Of a DNA stretch of 64,000 bases, positions 1 to 14,976 are shown in pieces; the stretch's first letter is position 1, and every line of letters starts with the position of its first letter. The notes under the pieces were generated by a model. It saw only the letters and a program-made list of their open reading frames with translations, made no database searches and had not been told where the DNA came from. Origin of the DNA: Adiantum capillus-veneris (taxonomy: Eukaryota > Streptophyta > Polypodiopsida > Polypodiales > Pteridaceae); contig CM043963.1 of assembly GCA_014529385.2 (NCBI GenBank), positions 98,905,912-98,969,911 on the forward strand. Direction: 5' to 3'. A program made the translations under genes and the position numbers.

Positions 1-4636
<4,636 letters not shown>

Positions 4637-5820
4637 TTAGATGTGTTGTGGGTGAATTTCTTAATTGATTGGGTTGCACACAACCATGGAGCATACCAAG
4701 AATATGTGGGAGCTTCACATTTAGGTATTGTGGAGTCATATTGTGAAGGCCACATTCTGCTAATGATTATATGGCTATGATTATACTAAATAGCTGTAAT
4801 CTTTGTATTTTTGTTGAAAGGTGTGTTAGACTTTAGATTCTTGTCCAGTGGGCTTAAATATCTCCTAGGAGCAAATTAGGGAGTGAGGGCTATTTTGTGG
4901 TATCCGGCCATATTTGAGGTAGGCGTATGTTTTCTTAGCGGTGCATTCCATGGTGTTGCCCACTTGGTAGGCTGACATGAGGCAAGATCCCTGTTCCTAG
5001 GGTTTCTCGGGGTCATAGTCTTGAGTGTTTTGCATTTGTGTTGTCAAATGTGTGTTATAGGTCACTTTTAGCGAGTGTGTGTTTGGACATTTATTAGCAT
5101 TTTGGCCTATTTACCAAGTCGTGGGCTTTCTAGGTTGAGTAGAGAAATTTGGGATTGTCTATATAGGCAACCCCTCCCCCTCCCTTGTACTTTTGGCATG
5201 TTGTGATCAGTTATATGCAGAGTTCGATTGTTTGAGCACACTCTCTCTAGCACATTATCTTTCTAGTGTTTTGGTGTGCCATCTCCTCTCTCTAGTGTTT
5301 TCTTTCAGCACCAACATTTTTTCCCTGTGAGTTTTGCCATTGATCTCTCTCCCTTTCTCTAGCGATCCCTTTTCCCTCCTTGTTGAGTCCCTACTTGCAG
5401 GTCTATATAGACCTTGATGGTTGCACTTGTTCCCGTTTAGTGGCCGGTACGTGGCAGGTGGTTGATTCTGAAGACATTTGTTGCGATAGATTCAAGATCC
5501 ATTGGGTGCCCAGTCCCCATAGGGGGTTTTCTCACAGTTGCAGATGAGATCACCACCTGATTCACTCTTTTCCGTTGCACTTTTGACATGGTATTAGAGC
5601 CACGGCATGCTCGCGAGTTGGATTGGTGATACAAGTTTTTGGTGTTGAATTTTTGCGACAAAAAGAGACGATTTGATTTATTTTTTTCCCTACATATTTC
5701 ACTCATTTGGGGCTAATTTCAATTGTAGTGGGCATATTTGAAGGTTTCCCATCCTGGATCTCGACGAAGTCTGGACATATAGATGTGTTGTGAGTGGATT
5801 GCTTAATTGGTTGGGTTGCA
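4637..5820 (+). mobile_element. copia LTR with flanking pieces (copy A)
   Basis: The core is an LTR at 4824-5588 that begins TGTTAGA and ends TTTTGACA. It is followed directly by TGGTATTAGAGC (5589-5600), one base from the copia primer-binding site TGGTATCAGAGC that pairs with initiator tRNA-Met. A CTATATAGG promoter-like motif lies near 5160. The sequence before the LTR (4637-4823) and after it (5589-5820) is shared with the cluster at 21.2-23.2 kb. The first and last roughly 40 bp of this block (start at 4637; end at 5820) are the same sequence, so the copy is a permuted unit with a short direct repeat at its ends. No coding domains remain. Confidence 0.75.
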
Positions 5821-6002
5821 TGGAGTGCTTTTTTTTTGCGAGCTTTTCATTTCGATCTTTTTCATGAAATGTTAAACTATTTTGAGCTTTTTGCTTTATT
5901 TAAAGCATTTTTCCATTTTGTTTCAACATCTTTTACATTCTTGCAATTCACTTAGAAATATTCAATAGAACAATATCACCTCACATTGAATAATTAAACG
6001 CC

Positions 6003-6032
6003 TCAAACTTACTCTCTTTAAATATGCTAGGC

Positions 6033-6092
<60 letters not shown>

Positions 6093-6143
6093 ATTCAGAG
6101 AAGTCCGTATTCAAACTTACTCTCTTTAAATATGCTAGGCTAT

Positions 6144-6196
<53 letters not shown>

Positions 6197-6243
6197 ATTC
6201 AAAGAAATCCTTATTCAGACTTACTCTCTTTAAATATGCTAGT

Positions 6244-6306
<63 letters not shown>

Positions 6307-6329
6307 ATTCAAAGAAATCCCTATTCAAA
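6003..6329. repeat. three tandem ~110-bp units, each with a GA array
   Basis: Three consecutive units each open with a near-identical stretch containing ACTCTCTTTAAATATGCTAG, run into a GA array (about 6034-6090, 6147-6195, 6244-6305), and close with CATTCARAGAARTCC. The microsatellite sits at the same place in each unit, so the unit was duplicated with its array. Confidence 0.9.
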
Positions 6330-6523
6330 ACAAAGCTTAACAAGGTGTCTGCATTAGTGTTTGGTATGGATGTTAGAAAGAGTAGATAGTTCACAAAAGC
6401 ATTGCAATCAAGATCACTTCAAGAACATGCACAATAAAACCCTAGATGTCCTATGTCAACATTCTTGAAACAAAAAATAGAGAGTGTGTTCAATAATTGT
6501 TTCAAAAAACTATGGATGTGATA

Positions 6524-8212
6524 CTAAACTCTCTTTTCCACATATGGACCACAAACCATCTTTTTGAGACACTCCTCATAGACTATGTCATCCCCCTCCA
6601 AGCACAAACAATATTGATAAACCTCACCACATGCCTTGCCAAGACCTCCACATCCTGAAAACACATCTAATACATAATCTGAGTCATCCGTGAAGGTTGC
6701 AAGGAGCCATCTACACATGCAAATTTAAAATATGTAAGTCATTTTTCAACTATAAATTAAAGCTCAATTTACATTAAAATGATTATCTTCTCACCTGTAG
6801 AAGTCGGGTGACCTCTCTGCTCCACCTCTGATAGGCATATCAAGAACAATGGTGCGTTCTTGATGCTCCTCCATTAAAAAGCTTCGTGATGCAGGAAACA
6901 TGCGAGGAGAGACTTTCTCCCATGCCTCCCTATTGTATGTGGGTATAGCAACATCCGCTCGACAAAAAACTCCCACCGTGAGATCAATTACCTACATATA
7001 AGCATACAATGTACACATTTGAATCAAAATCAAGTTAATAATGCAATCTTTCACAAAAACATGGTATTTTGATTCACCTCCTCTAGGGTATCTGGGTGTC
7101 TATATCCCCCATTACACATGAGAGTTTATGTGCGATGAAGTCGTAACCCAGCCTTTATAGCATGGGTAATAATCTCTCCAATATGTTGTGCAAGACATAG
7201 AGTCACGAAAAAACCTTCATCTGCCAAGAAAGGTTCTGCTACATCCATCACACCTTGCACAAGAGAAGGCAAAAATATATTCCATTGTGGAATCTTTTTG
7301 CTTAATCCACCTTTGAAAAGATGTTTAGAATGAATTTTTCAAGTGATATGGATCAAAACAAAAAGCATAAACAAAAACTTTGAGTAACCTGCTCGAATTG
7401 GGACTAAACCATCCACCAACAAAGAAGTAGGGAAATCCGCAAAGATAAGACGAAACACCTCACGACAAGGTGCTCCACAATGGTGATACAAGCCAAGACT
7501 TTGAGTGCTCAAAATTTTTTTAATGCTACACACAAAACGTTTGTTGCTTAGTACACCATCCACCTTGAACATTCTATTGATGTTGATAACACAAGCCACA
7601 AAACCTTTTTTTTACCTTTGAATGGCAAAATCATCAACATTAGCCATATTAACTAGAAGAGAATCTACCACAATAAAAAATTGAAAGCCTACAATTTTCC
7701 TTTAAAAATTTATCTTAATTACAAGTAATATAGAATTGTTTTGCACTATCAAGAAAATAAATATTTAACAAGTAGAAACTTACCGGTATTTCATGAGGTT
7801 GGTCGCCTTGATGAAGTTGGTCGCTCCATAACTGACTCAACCACTATTGAAACGCTTTTTTCACTGCTTTCTTTAGGCATGTCAATCTTTAGCCCTCCTA
7901 ATGGATAGGTTGTTTTGTTGTGGTCACCCATGTTTGACCCACTCGCATGATTTTGGTGCTCTCTTTGAAGAGGTAGTGAGTGATTTCTTTCTTTTGTTCT
8001 TTGTGAGCCCCCATCCATGGTCAAGTCATGATTGTGATCCATGTCTTCTAAGTTCTTTAAAGAAGCAGATTGGTTTTTATCGTTGTCTTTATTCTCTTCC
8101 AAAAACTCTACCACAAGAAAATTTTAATGATATAATGAAAATTAATTTAGCATTTACACCCTCAGTCATTTATAAAAAACTAGAACATACTTTCTTATGC
8201 ATTTTTTCATGC

Positions 8213-8250
<38 letters not shown>

Positions 8251-10856
8251 AAATGCTAACGAGTTCAAGGCTGGTGGACTTGAATGATAGTAGGAAAATT
8301 GAATATCATAATAGAAGAATATAATAATAATAATATGAGAATTAACTTGATGTAAAAAGAAAAAGTGTTATACTTGCATGTAAGTCTAGTTCTTGCTTTG
8401 GGATCACCCCCAAAGGGTAGTCCAACCACCATGGGCAAATTCTGCACTCCCACATAGAAATACCCTTTTCTACCATAGAACCGGGATACATGGTATTTTC
8501 ATCCTCTAGCTTTGACCAATCTTCAGTAACCATAGGCATTGTAGCAAGTGTACCATTTAAAACACATTCACACATCCATCTACACCATAACAACATTTAA
8601 TCTCTTGAGCAAAATAATTTTAATAAGAGCCAAAGACTTTGTTGGATCATGTAATTGCACTTGTATAAAATCCTTTTACAAGACTCTTGTAGCTCAGGCA
8701 TTTTGGAAGAGTCCCTGGCACTTTTAATATCTCCTAAAAGTTGAGGAAAAGCTTGCAAGCCATGATTTCTTAATTGCACCTATGGTAGTCATTCACATCA
8801 TAAAACAATGCAATAAAATCCACATTTATTAGGAAAAAGTGACCAATTTAGAAAACAACCTTGAAAAAAGCTTCAAATCCATCTAGCAATTTGAACTCTT
8901 CAACCTCCAACCTTCATATTATTAACAAAGCTTCATCATGCATGTGAGCCCAATAAACTTCTTTTCTAATGTAAGCCCTAAAGTGCTTCACATCACCAAA
9001 GTGGGAAAAGACTGGATCTTTGGCCTTTGTAAGACTCATCATCTCCAATATATATTTTTTCCTTCATTATAGACCAAAAATATATCAAAAACTTAAACAC
9101 CATCTTATATAAGTATATTCATATACCATTCATGTAGAAATTTTTTGCTCAAGTAGAAATTTAACTCTCTTTTAATGTCACTATTTTCATTAGAATTGAA
9201 AAACATAAACAAAAAACTAGTAAAAAAGTATTGAAAAGTGTGATACCTTTCAGAAGGTAGTTTTGAGGAGCACAATGCATTTAACTTGTATCGTGTGATT
9301 TTTTACCTTGGATGGATCATCCCACTTCAGATCAAAGAGCAACTCAAAAAATTCTTCTCCATGAACTGGATTGGCAATTGTCAAAAACTTATAACCTCTA
9401 TCCTTCAATCGAGCTTCTTCTTGTTTAGTTGCCTTTTGCAATCGCCTTTCAAACTCCACCTTATCTAATCCAAGAGCTTTCAATTTTGCAGTTTCCTTTG
9501 AAATAAATGCATTAAAATCATCCACATAACCACAACTACATTCAATGAATGAATCATAAACAATCTTAAAAAATATATATAGTTAATACTCAATTCAACA
9601 ATTCACCTTCCAAACTAGTTGAGAAATCAACACACAAAGAGAATTATACCAAGGAGGAACTCCTTGATATAATCTACTCTCAACTGCCATCTCTATCTCA
9701 ACCCACTTTCTGTCCTCTTGAGTGAGACGTGCAAGAATGCTCTCTTTATTGGCGATACCAAATTTTTGGAACATGTATATCTCATGCCCAAGATTTGGTT
9801 TCACTGTTGATCGTGAAATGCTACAATAAATATATAAACAAATGAAAAATAATAGTTTAAAGCGAGATTAATTTAGAAATACAAAAAGACCACAAATTTA
9901 CAACTTACACATTAGTGGTGTCAAGAGCAAGCAATAGTTCGGCCTCTTTTTTTTTTCTACTTCCAAAAATTGGCATCTCACACTCACATGATATTCCTCA
10001 TTATCATGCCATACTTGACAAAAGAACACCAAATTAGCTAAAAAGAAGGTACGGTTAAATCTAGCAAACAATTAGTGCATTGATGTTAATTCTTACCTTC
10101 TTTTATGCGTCGCATCCATGTTTTCAGCCGATGGTTTCCATCCCATACCAAAAACAGACGCCCTCGAAGCTCTTGCCACTCCTTATTGAGCTGATTATCA
10201 AATGAAACACTCTTAGCTTGCCAAATAGGATCCCAACTACCTTCCACAAGAGGAGTGACAGGCATGTAAGAGCTGAAGGAATCTTTCACCGACACCAAAA
10301 AAGATCCCATTGTATCCAAGTAAGCAACATTGTCATAACTAGGAATCAACCAAGATGCAGAATCTGTAGCCACTCGTACAGCTTCATGAGCAACCAAATG
10401 ACATAAAGGTATAAGTGGAGGGTTGCTTCTTCGTTTTAAGTAAAATTGACTTAACACATCCTTCATAATCCCCAACAAGATTTTTTTCCCCAAGTGTTGA
10501 GAATGTTGGGCCACATCATCCTCACCTATCCCATCAGACTCTGTTAAATCTTCATCTTCAACATCCTCACCTGTTTCAACCTCCACTGTCAGCTCTCGAG
10601 ACTCATCTCCTTTTACATCATCCCCACTCTCCAAATGGTTAGAACCTTCCTCCACGGCAGCTTCATCATCAACAAAGATGCATTTCCTACGTCTCTTTCC
10701 CCCTCGTTTGAAATGAGGACTACGAGTAGCAATTGCATGAGAAGATGCCTCTTGATCGATTGGATGCCTTCTCTTGGAAGGACCAGATCTCAAGGTCATG
10801 CATGGAGAATCAAACGTTCTCTTGATTGACTTGCTGCCTCGTCTTTTGGGAGCCAT
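6524..10856 (-). pseudogene. 11-exon ParB-like / DNA amino-methyltransferase-like gene with five in-frame stops
   Basis: Exons by eye (minus strand): 10856-10097, 10013-9909, 9803-9607, 9564-9307, 9042-8860, 8779-8374, 8107-7784, 7688-7389, 7310-7078, 6991-6795, 6710-6524. Every junction has GT/AG, phases match throughout, and the sum is 3,150 nt (1,049 codons plus stop). Residues 1-130 are basic then acidic (nuclear-type). Residues 239-243 are DGNHR inside FLVWDGNHRLKTW, resembling the ParB/sulfiredoxin motif. Residues 828-833 are ADFPTS after LIF, placed like motif IV (usually D/S/N-PP-Y/F/W). Residues 1002-1009 lie in VLDVFSGCGGLGKAC, like the SAM-binding motif I, preceded by RSPDFYRWLLATF as in motif X. 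The order IV then X-I is that of beta-class N4-cytosine/N6-adenine methyltransferases. In-frame stops lie at 8914-8916, 8597-8599, 7791-7793, 7612-7614 and 7126-7128, with no frameshift. The MTase and ParB assignments are inference from motifs. The natural stop is TAG at 6524-6526. Catalysis is doubtful because motif IV is non-canonical. Confidence 0.6.
8215..8248. repeat. (GA)n microsatellite in an intron
   Basis: GA array inside the intron between exons 6 and 7 of the methyltransferase-like gene. Confidence 0.95.
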
Positions 10857-11475
10857 AAATGTCTACATCAATAAAGATTTGAAAAAGCATTATACATCAT
10901 CATCATTCAAACAATAGCTACAATCTGCACCACTTGTTAATGCTGCTACATTTCATGCCAAACACCATAATAACACGCATTTAAGCGAACTTCCATTGCA
11001 TTTGAAAAGCTCCGGCCTAAATTTGTGTGAACTTGATAGAGTGTACCAAATTTGCTCCAGATGCCGATCTCCAAATTTGCTGCCCGCTCTTCGGATTTTT
11101 CCGTTGCAGTGCTACAAAAAACCTAAGTTTAGTGTAATCCCACCTACAAATTTTGAAATTTACCTCTAAAGTTTATATCTGAAAATGAGAAAACCTACAA
11201 AATGCTGAAAAAAATAGTGTAATTTGCTGTAAAAACCTTCAAATTTTTGTCAATGTACCTCTATTGTTTCTAGTTTGCCAAGTTTTTGAAAAAAAAAAAA
11301 ATCGAGCACTGGTCCGCTGTCTCTCTCACACACACACACACGTAATCTAGCTCTTGTAGGCAAGTAGATTGCGTCATTTGTGCTACTGTGCTGGGATGAT
11401 AGACTGGATGAGACCGCACACCTTGGATGTTGAGTAAGACAAATTCTGAGGGCGGTGAATGTTGAGCACAGTTAC
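10857..11475. other. 5' flank of the methyltransferase-like gene; no gene seen
   Basis: AT-rich and non-coding by eye. It would hold the promoter of the minus-strand gene starting at 10856. A short (CA)n run lies near 11328-11341. I could not assign a core promoter. Confidence 0.4.
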
Positions 11476-11855
11476 AGGCAAACAGCTTGGCACGTATTTA
11501 AGCTAATGCTAGAACATGGCATTGCTCCATGTGATTGGACCTTTTCGATCATGATCCAAGCTTGGTGCACCCTTATGGAGTAGGAAGAGCCTAGTTTCAA
11601 TTATGGAATATCCTCAAGAACGTTGTCGCTGGAAATTTCCCGGGCATTACATGATGATATCTTCAGGAGTGGCCACACAAGTGTCTATGTGAGTAGTGCC
11701 CTCGTGACCATGTATGCTATGTTTGGGGATCTTGCTGAAGTGGCGTCTTTTGTAAGATGTACCATCGGGATGTTGTCTCATGGAATTCCATGCATTGTCA
11801 GAAGAAAGGAGAAACGAAACAAAATGCTAGCAATGGGAGAGGCTGTACCTTCTAA
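11476..11855 (+). pseudogene. PPR protein gene fragment
   Basis: One frame reads AWHVFKLMLEHGIAPCDWTF, then TAG at 11581-11583, then ISRALHDDIFRSGHTSVYVS and SALVTMYAMFGDLAE. After a frameshift near 11755 it reads YHRDVVSWNSMH. These are the order and wording of plant PLS-class PPR repeats (HD..I..G......V...L..MY...G....A...F......DVVSWN), whose proteins bind organellar RNA. Only about three repeats remain, with one stop and one frameshift, so it is a dead fragment. It lies between the methyltransferase-like gene and a gypsy LTR, either as a local relic or as a captured gene piece. Confidence 0.8.
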
Positions 11856-11902
11856 AGGAGAATTCGATTGTTGGAGACGGTAGTAGGTATCTCTGTGTAT
11901 GT

Positions 11903-12016
<114 letters not shown>

Positions 12017-12285
12017 AACTCACGGCGCCGGTGTGTGTTAGTTGCATAAAGGTTCTTATTATACGGTCTCTTCTCACATGAACCTGCAAGCCTAGTTTGA
12101 ATAGGGACGGTTGGCAAACACGCGATTGCAATGCATGCACCCCCCTCAAACACCCCCTCCCGGCCTCATTCATTCTGCAGTTTGCATTGCAGCAGCTCTT
12201 GATGGTGATGTGATCTTTGTAAAAGAAAGGAGCAGGAAGAAGCAGAGAAGGCCCTGTTGTTATATAGCAAGATGCACGAGGAAGC

Positions 12286-13236
12286 TGTTGGGATCCTCAT
12301 GAGATGGAGTTTTTTCACGGCGCATCGGCGGTCCCTCCTTGCCTCAAGCGCCCCCATATGGGCTGTCCCTCATGCGTGCTGGCGGTCCACGTTCCCACTT
12401 TTAACCTAACACCCGCTAACCTAACACCCTCTAACCTAACACGGGTGACCTAACACTGGCGGGTAACCTAACACCGGTGACCTAACTCCCCAACGTGGAC
12501 GGTGCTTGAGGGGGACCGAGGCCCCGTTTGGTGAATTGCCCCTCTCCGCGGCCATGCTCCCCGCGGGCCAACACATGACGTCCGGTGGACCTGTCGCTCC
12601 CGTGAACGCAACACGACTGTGGGAGCCCCCGAAAGGCTTTTTGCCAGTGAGAGCCCCGCTTGGGCCGTGGCCAGCGAGTCCCCGGGGGTCCTGTGGTCCA
12701 AATCGGCCCGGGACGCGCCCGTGGGGCTGTTTCGGCATTTTGTACAGTTTTTGGAACCGCGGCTCCTTGACGGGACCGACGGTGATTCCTTGAGAGGGAT
12801 TTCTACCTCAAGGCCATGGGGCTTGGGCGGTATGCCTGAGCGCCCCGAATTAAATGACTTATATGGGAGTAGTACTCCACTCTTGGTGAACCGTGCGCAT
12901 CCTGCCGGGTAGCTAAGAGGGGGCCGATTGTTCAACCGGACCTGGGGTGGCAATCCTCACGTCCATAAAACCATCTACCCATACTAGGTTGGAGTTAGGT
13001 TAACCCAGTCTTCAGAGGCGTCGGAGGGGCTTCCGTCCCTTTTGTAATCAACTTTTTGAATCAATACAAAGCGCCCATCTCACGGGCTTGTTTCTCCCAA
13101 TCTTGTCTCGCGCGTCCCTTTGAAATACTCGCTCAACTTGTTGTGAAGTCGGCAAACTTGTGTTCAGGTGGAGGATTGGCGAACGCGCGCGGCCCCTCAA
13201 TCCTATTTACGGGTCGCTCTCCAGGGTCCCGTAACA
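12286..13236 (+). repeat. 5' LTR of gypsy element 1 (left edge approximate)
   Basis: GC-rich block ending CCCGTAACA and followed two bases later by the primer-binding site TGGTATCAGAGC at 13239-13250. The left edge is placed at TGTTGGGATC on the TG...CA rule. Base composition rises sharply from about 12318. No second copy exists in the window, so the left edge cannot be verified by LTR-LTR alignment. Confidence 0.6.
12402..12490 (+). repeat. short tandem array of CTAACAC-type motif
   Basis: Seven or so degenerate copies of ACCTAACACC/ACCTAACTCC, spaced 10-16 bp apart, near the start of the gypsy LTR. It is not the plant telomere repeat (CCCTAAA). Confidence 0.8.
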
Positions 13237-13237
13237 C

Positions 13238-14481
13238 TTGGTATCAGAGCTAGAAAATCAAAGCCAGTCTATACCTAACAGAGGGGCACAGAGACGCGCT
13301 GAAAGTGACTCAAGCAGCACGCCCCTACCCGCTGCAAGATTGGAAGAAATCGCAGCGGACGGGGTAATTGACTCTTGGGAGTATTCCAGGTGGATACGCT
13401 CACAAGGGAGACTACAACGCCTAGACCCTATCAACGAAGCATGCCCAGAGTTTGAGTCCGCGCCTTCGTCACCTAACACAATGAGTCACGCAGACGAAGA
13501 CTCATTCGATGGAGAGAGGGATGACCCCCCTCGCGAAGACAGAATGAACCGGTGGGAGGCTATACTAGAGTCTCAAGCCGCGCTGGTCCAACAGCTCGTA
13601 TAGGTGAGTCTGCTGAATGCTCAGAATGCCGCATCGGACAAAGGGAAAGGACATGCAATCACGTCAGGAGTTCCCGCGAGTGGGAGTGATGGAATGGGAA
13701 GCTTCAACCCTATCAAGCCCACTCCCTACTCGGGCCAACGGGACTCCCTGATATTGGAAAAATGGACCCGCGACACAGAGAGCTTCTTTCGCACCGGCAA
13801 AATGGAAGAACGCTTATGGACGTCAGTAGTGTCTCACTTCCTGGAAGGGGACACCTACAATTGGTTCCTACTAGAAGAAAGAAAAAATCCTTACATATCA
13901 TGGACCCGCCTCAAGGCTGAGATGCGGGACTACTTCGTTCCGAAGAATGAGGACTTCAGACATCTAGACGAATGGAGGGCCCTAACCCAAGGTGAGAGCA
14001 AGTTGTAGGATTATGTGTCCAGATACAGACAGTCCATGTTAAAAGTGGAACAGATGACTTGGGCAAGAGTGAGACTCCACGGCTTCCTTTATGGGCTCAA
14101 AGATTGGGCCCGTAGGGAGATCGAAAAGCAAAATCCTGCCGACTACATGGCAGCATTAACCATGGCAGAAAGGTTAGTGGACTCCGACTTGCGCCGAAAG
14201 GGGGCCACCAACACAAAGACTGGGGGAAGTGGGACTACCCCTGCAAATTCAAACAAAAGTCAGGGCCTCAGAGAAATGAGCCCGCAGGTAACACATCAAG
14301 CCAGACCCGACCATATGGAAGTTTCCGCAGTAACGCTACAAGCAGCTACAGTGGCTTGTTGAGTAATAGGAACTTCTCAGTGAACCAGTCAGGAGGGGCT
14401 ACTCAACGAACGCTGCCTTGGAAGGTGACCCCGTCCCGCCCCTGCGGTAGCTGTGGGGGTCCTCACTGGGATGGTGACTGT
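13238..14481 (+). pseudogene. gypsy element 1 gag (broken)
   Basis: The gag region starts just after the primer-binding site. The capsid-like (Retrotrans_gag type) part spans about 13710-14210 with LEKWTRDTESFFRTGKMEER and WTRLKAEMRDYFVP. In-frame stops break it at 13601-13603 and 14006-14008, and another stop follows at 14360-14362. A zinc knuckle CGSCGGPHWDGDC (14443-14481, CX2CX3HX4C) lies in another frame, so at least one frameshift separates it. Gag would form the particle that packages element RNA. This copy cannot make intact Gag. Confidence 0.8.
13239..13250 (+). promoter_or_regulatory. primer-binding site of gypsy element 1
   Basis: TGGTATCAGAGC, complementary to the 3' end of initiator tRNA-Met, lies two bases after the LTR end. 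It marks where minus-strand DNA synthesis would start. Confidence 0.85.
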
Positions 14482-14639
14482 CACAAAGCTACCTCTTAGT
14501 CTCGAGCTCACTCCGCTTGGGCCAATGAGACTAACACGGACAACAGAACAGGAACGTCCCAGGTACAAATCACGGAGCAAGAGGCAGAAGGCGGACACAA
14601 GGAGTCTACCGAAGGAACAATACGCGGACACAAGGAGTC

Positions 14640-14976
14640 TACCAAAGGAACAGTCCGCGTAGGAACCATCAAAGCTTCCCTACACTGCCTGGCAGCATGC
14701 ATCAAACCAATCCCGAATATGTATGTCAAGACGGTGATCAACGGGCAATCACAATTGGCGATGCTTGACTCTGGAGAGAGTCACAACTTCATCTCACCGT
14801 CATGCGCCAAACGCTTGGGGGTAAAGACCTGCAAACCCGGAGGAGGACGAAGCATCTCAGTAGGCTTTGTCTAGGGCAAAGATTCAAACACAGCAATGGC
14901 CTACGACGTGGCGGTCCAGGTAGGTGAATGGCGGGCAAGAGTGGATTTTATTGTTGTGCCCATGGACTCCTAAGAT
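14640..14976 (+). pseudogene. gypsy element 1 aspartic protease (broken)
   Basis: The retropepsin active-site region reads AMLDSGESHNFIS (from about 14758; D-S-G as expected). The frame is the same as pol but is interrupted by stops near 14872 and at 14972-14976. Protease would cleave the Gag-Pol polyprotein. The gap before FGLAWY is only a nonsense codon, so the protease-to-RT order is preserved. Confidence 0.75.

Noticed and set aside
8342-8700. An alternative frame through exon 6 of the methyltransferase-like gene (reading VQLHDPTKS, then GYFYVGVQNLPMVVG)
   Set aside because: It needs two frameshifts and has four stops. The exon length (406 nt) and the phases of exons 5 and 7 fit the other frame, which has one stop.
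7126-8916. U-to-C RNA editing restoring the five stops
   Set aside because: Such editing is known from organelles of ferns, hornworts and lycophytes, not from nuclear transcripts. Decay by cytosine deamination is simpler.
10770-10810. MTLRSG wording in exon 1 resembling the start of some gypsy Gag proteins
   Set aside because: Six residues are too few, and the surrounding sequence is unlike Gag.
12402-12490. Interstitial telomere repeat
   Set aside because: The motif is CTAACAC-like, not CCCTAAA, and is degenerate.
14389-14741. Minus-strand frames over the gypsy gag-protease region
   Set aside because: Shadows of the plus-strand zinc knuckle and protease sequence.
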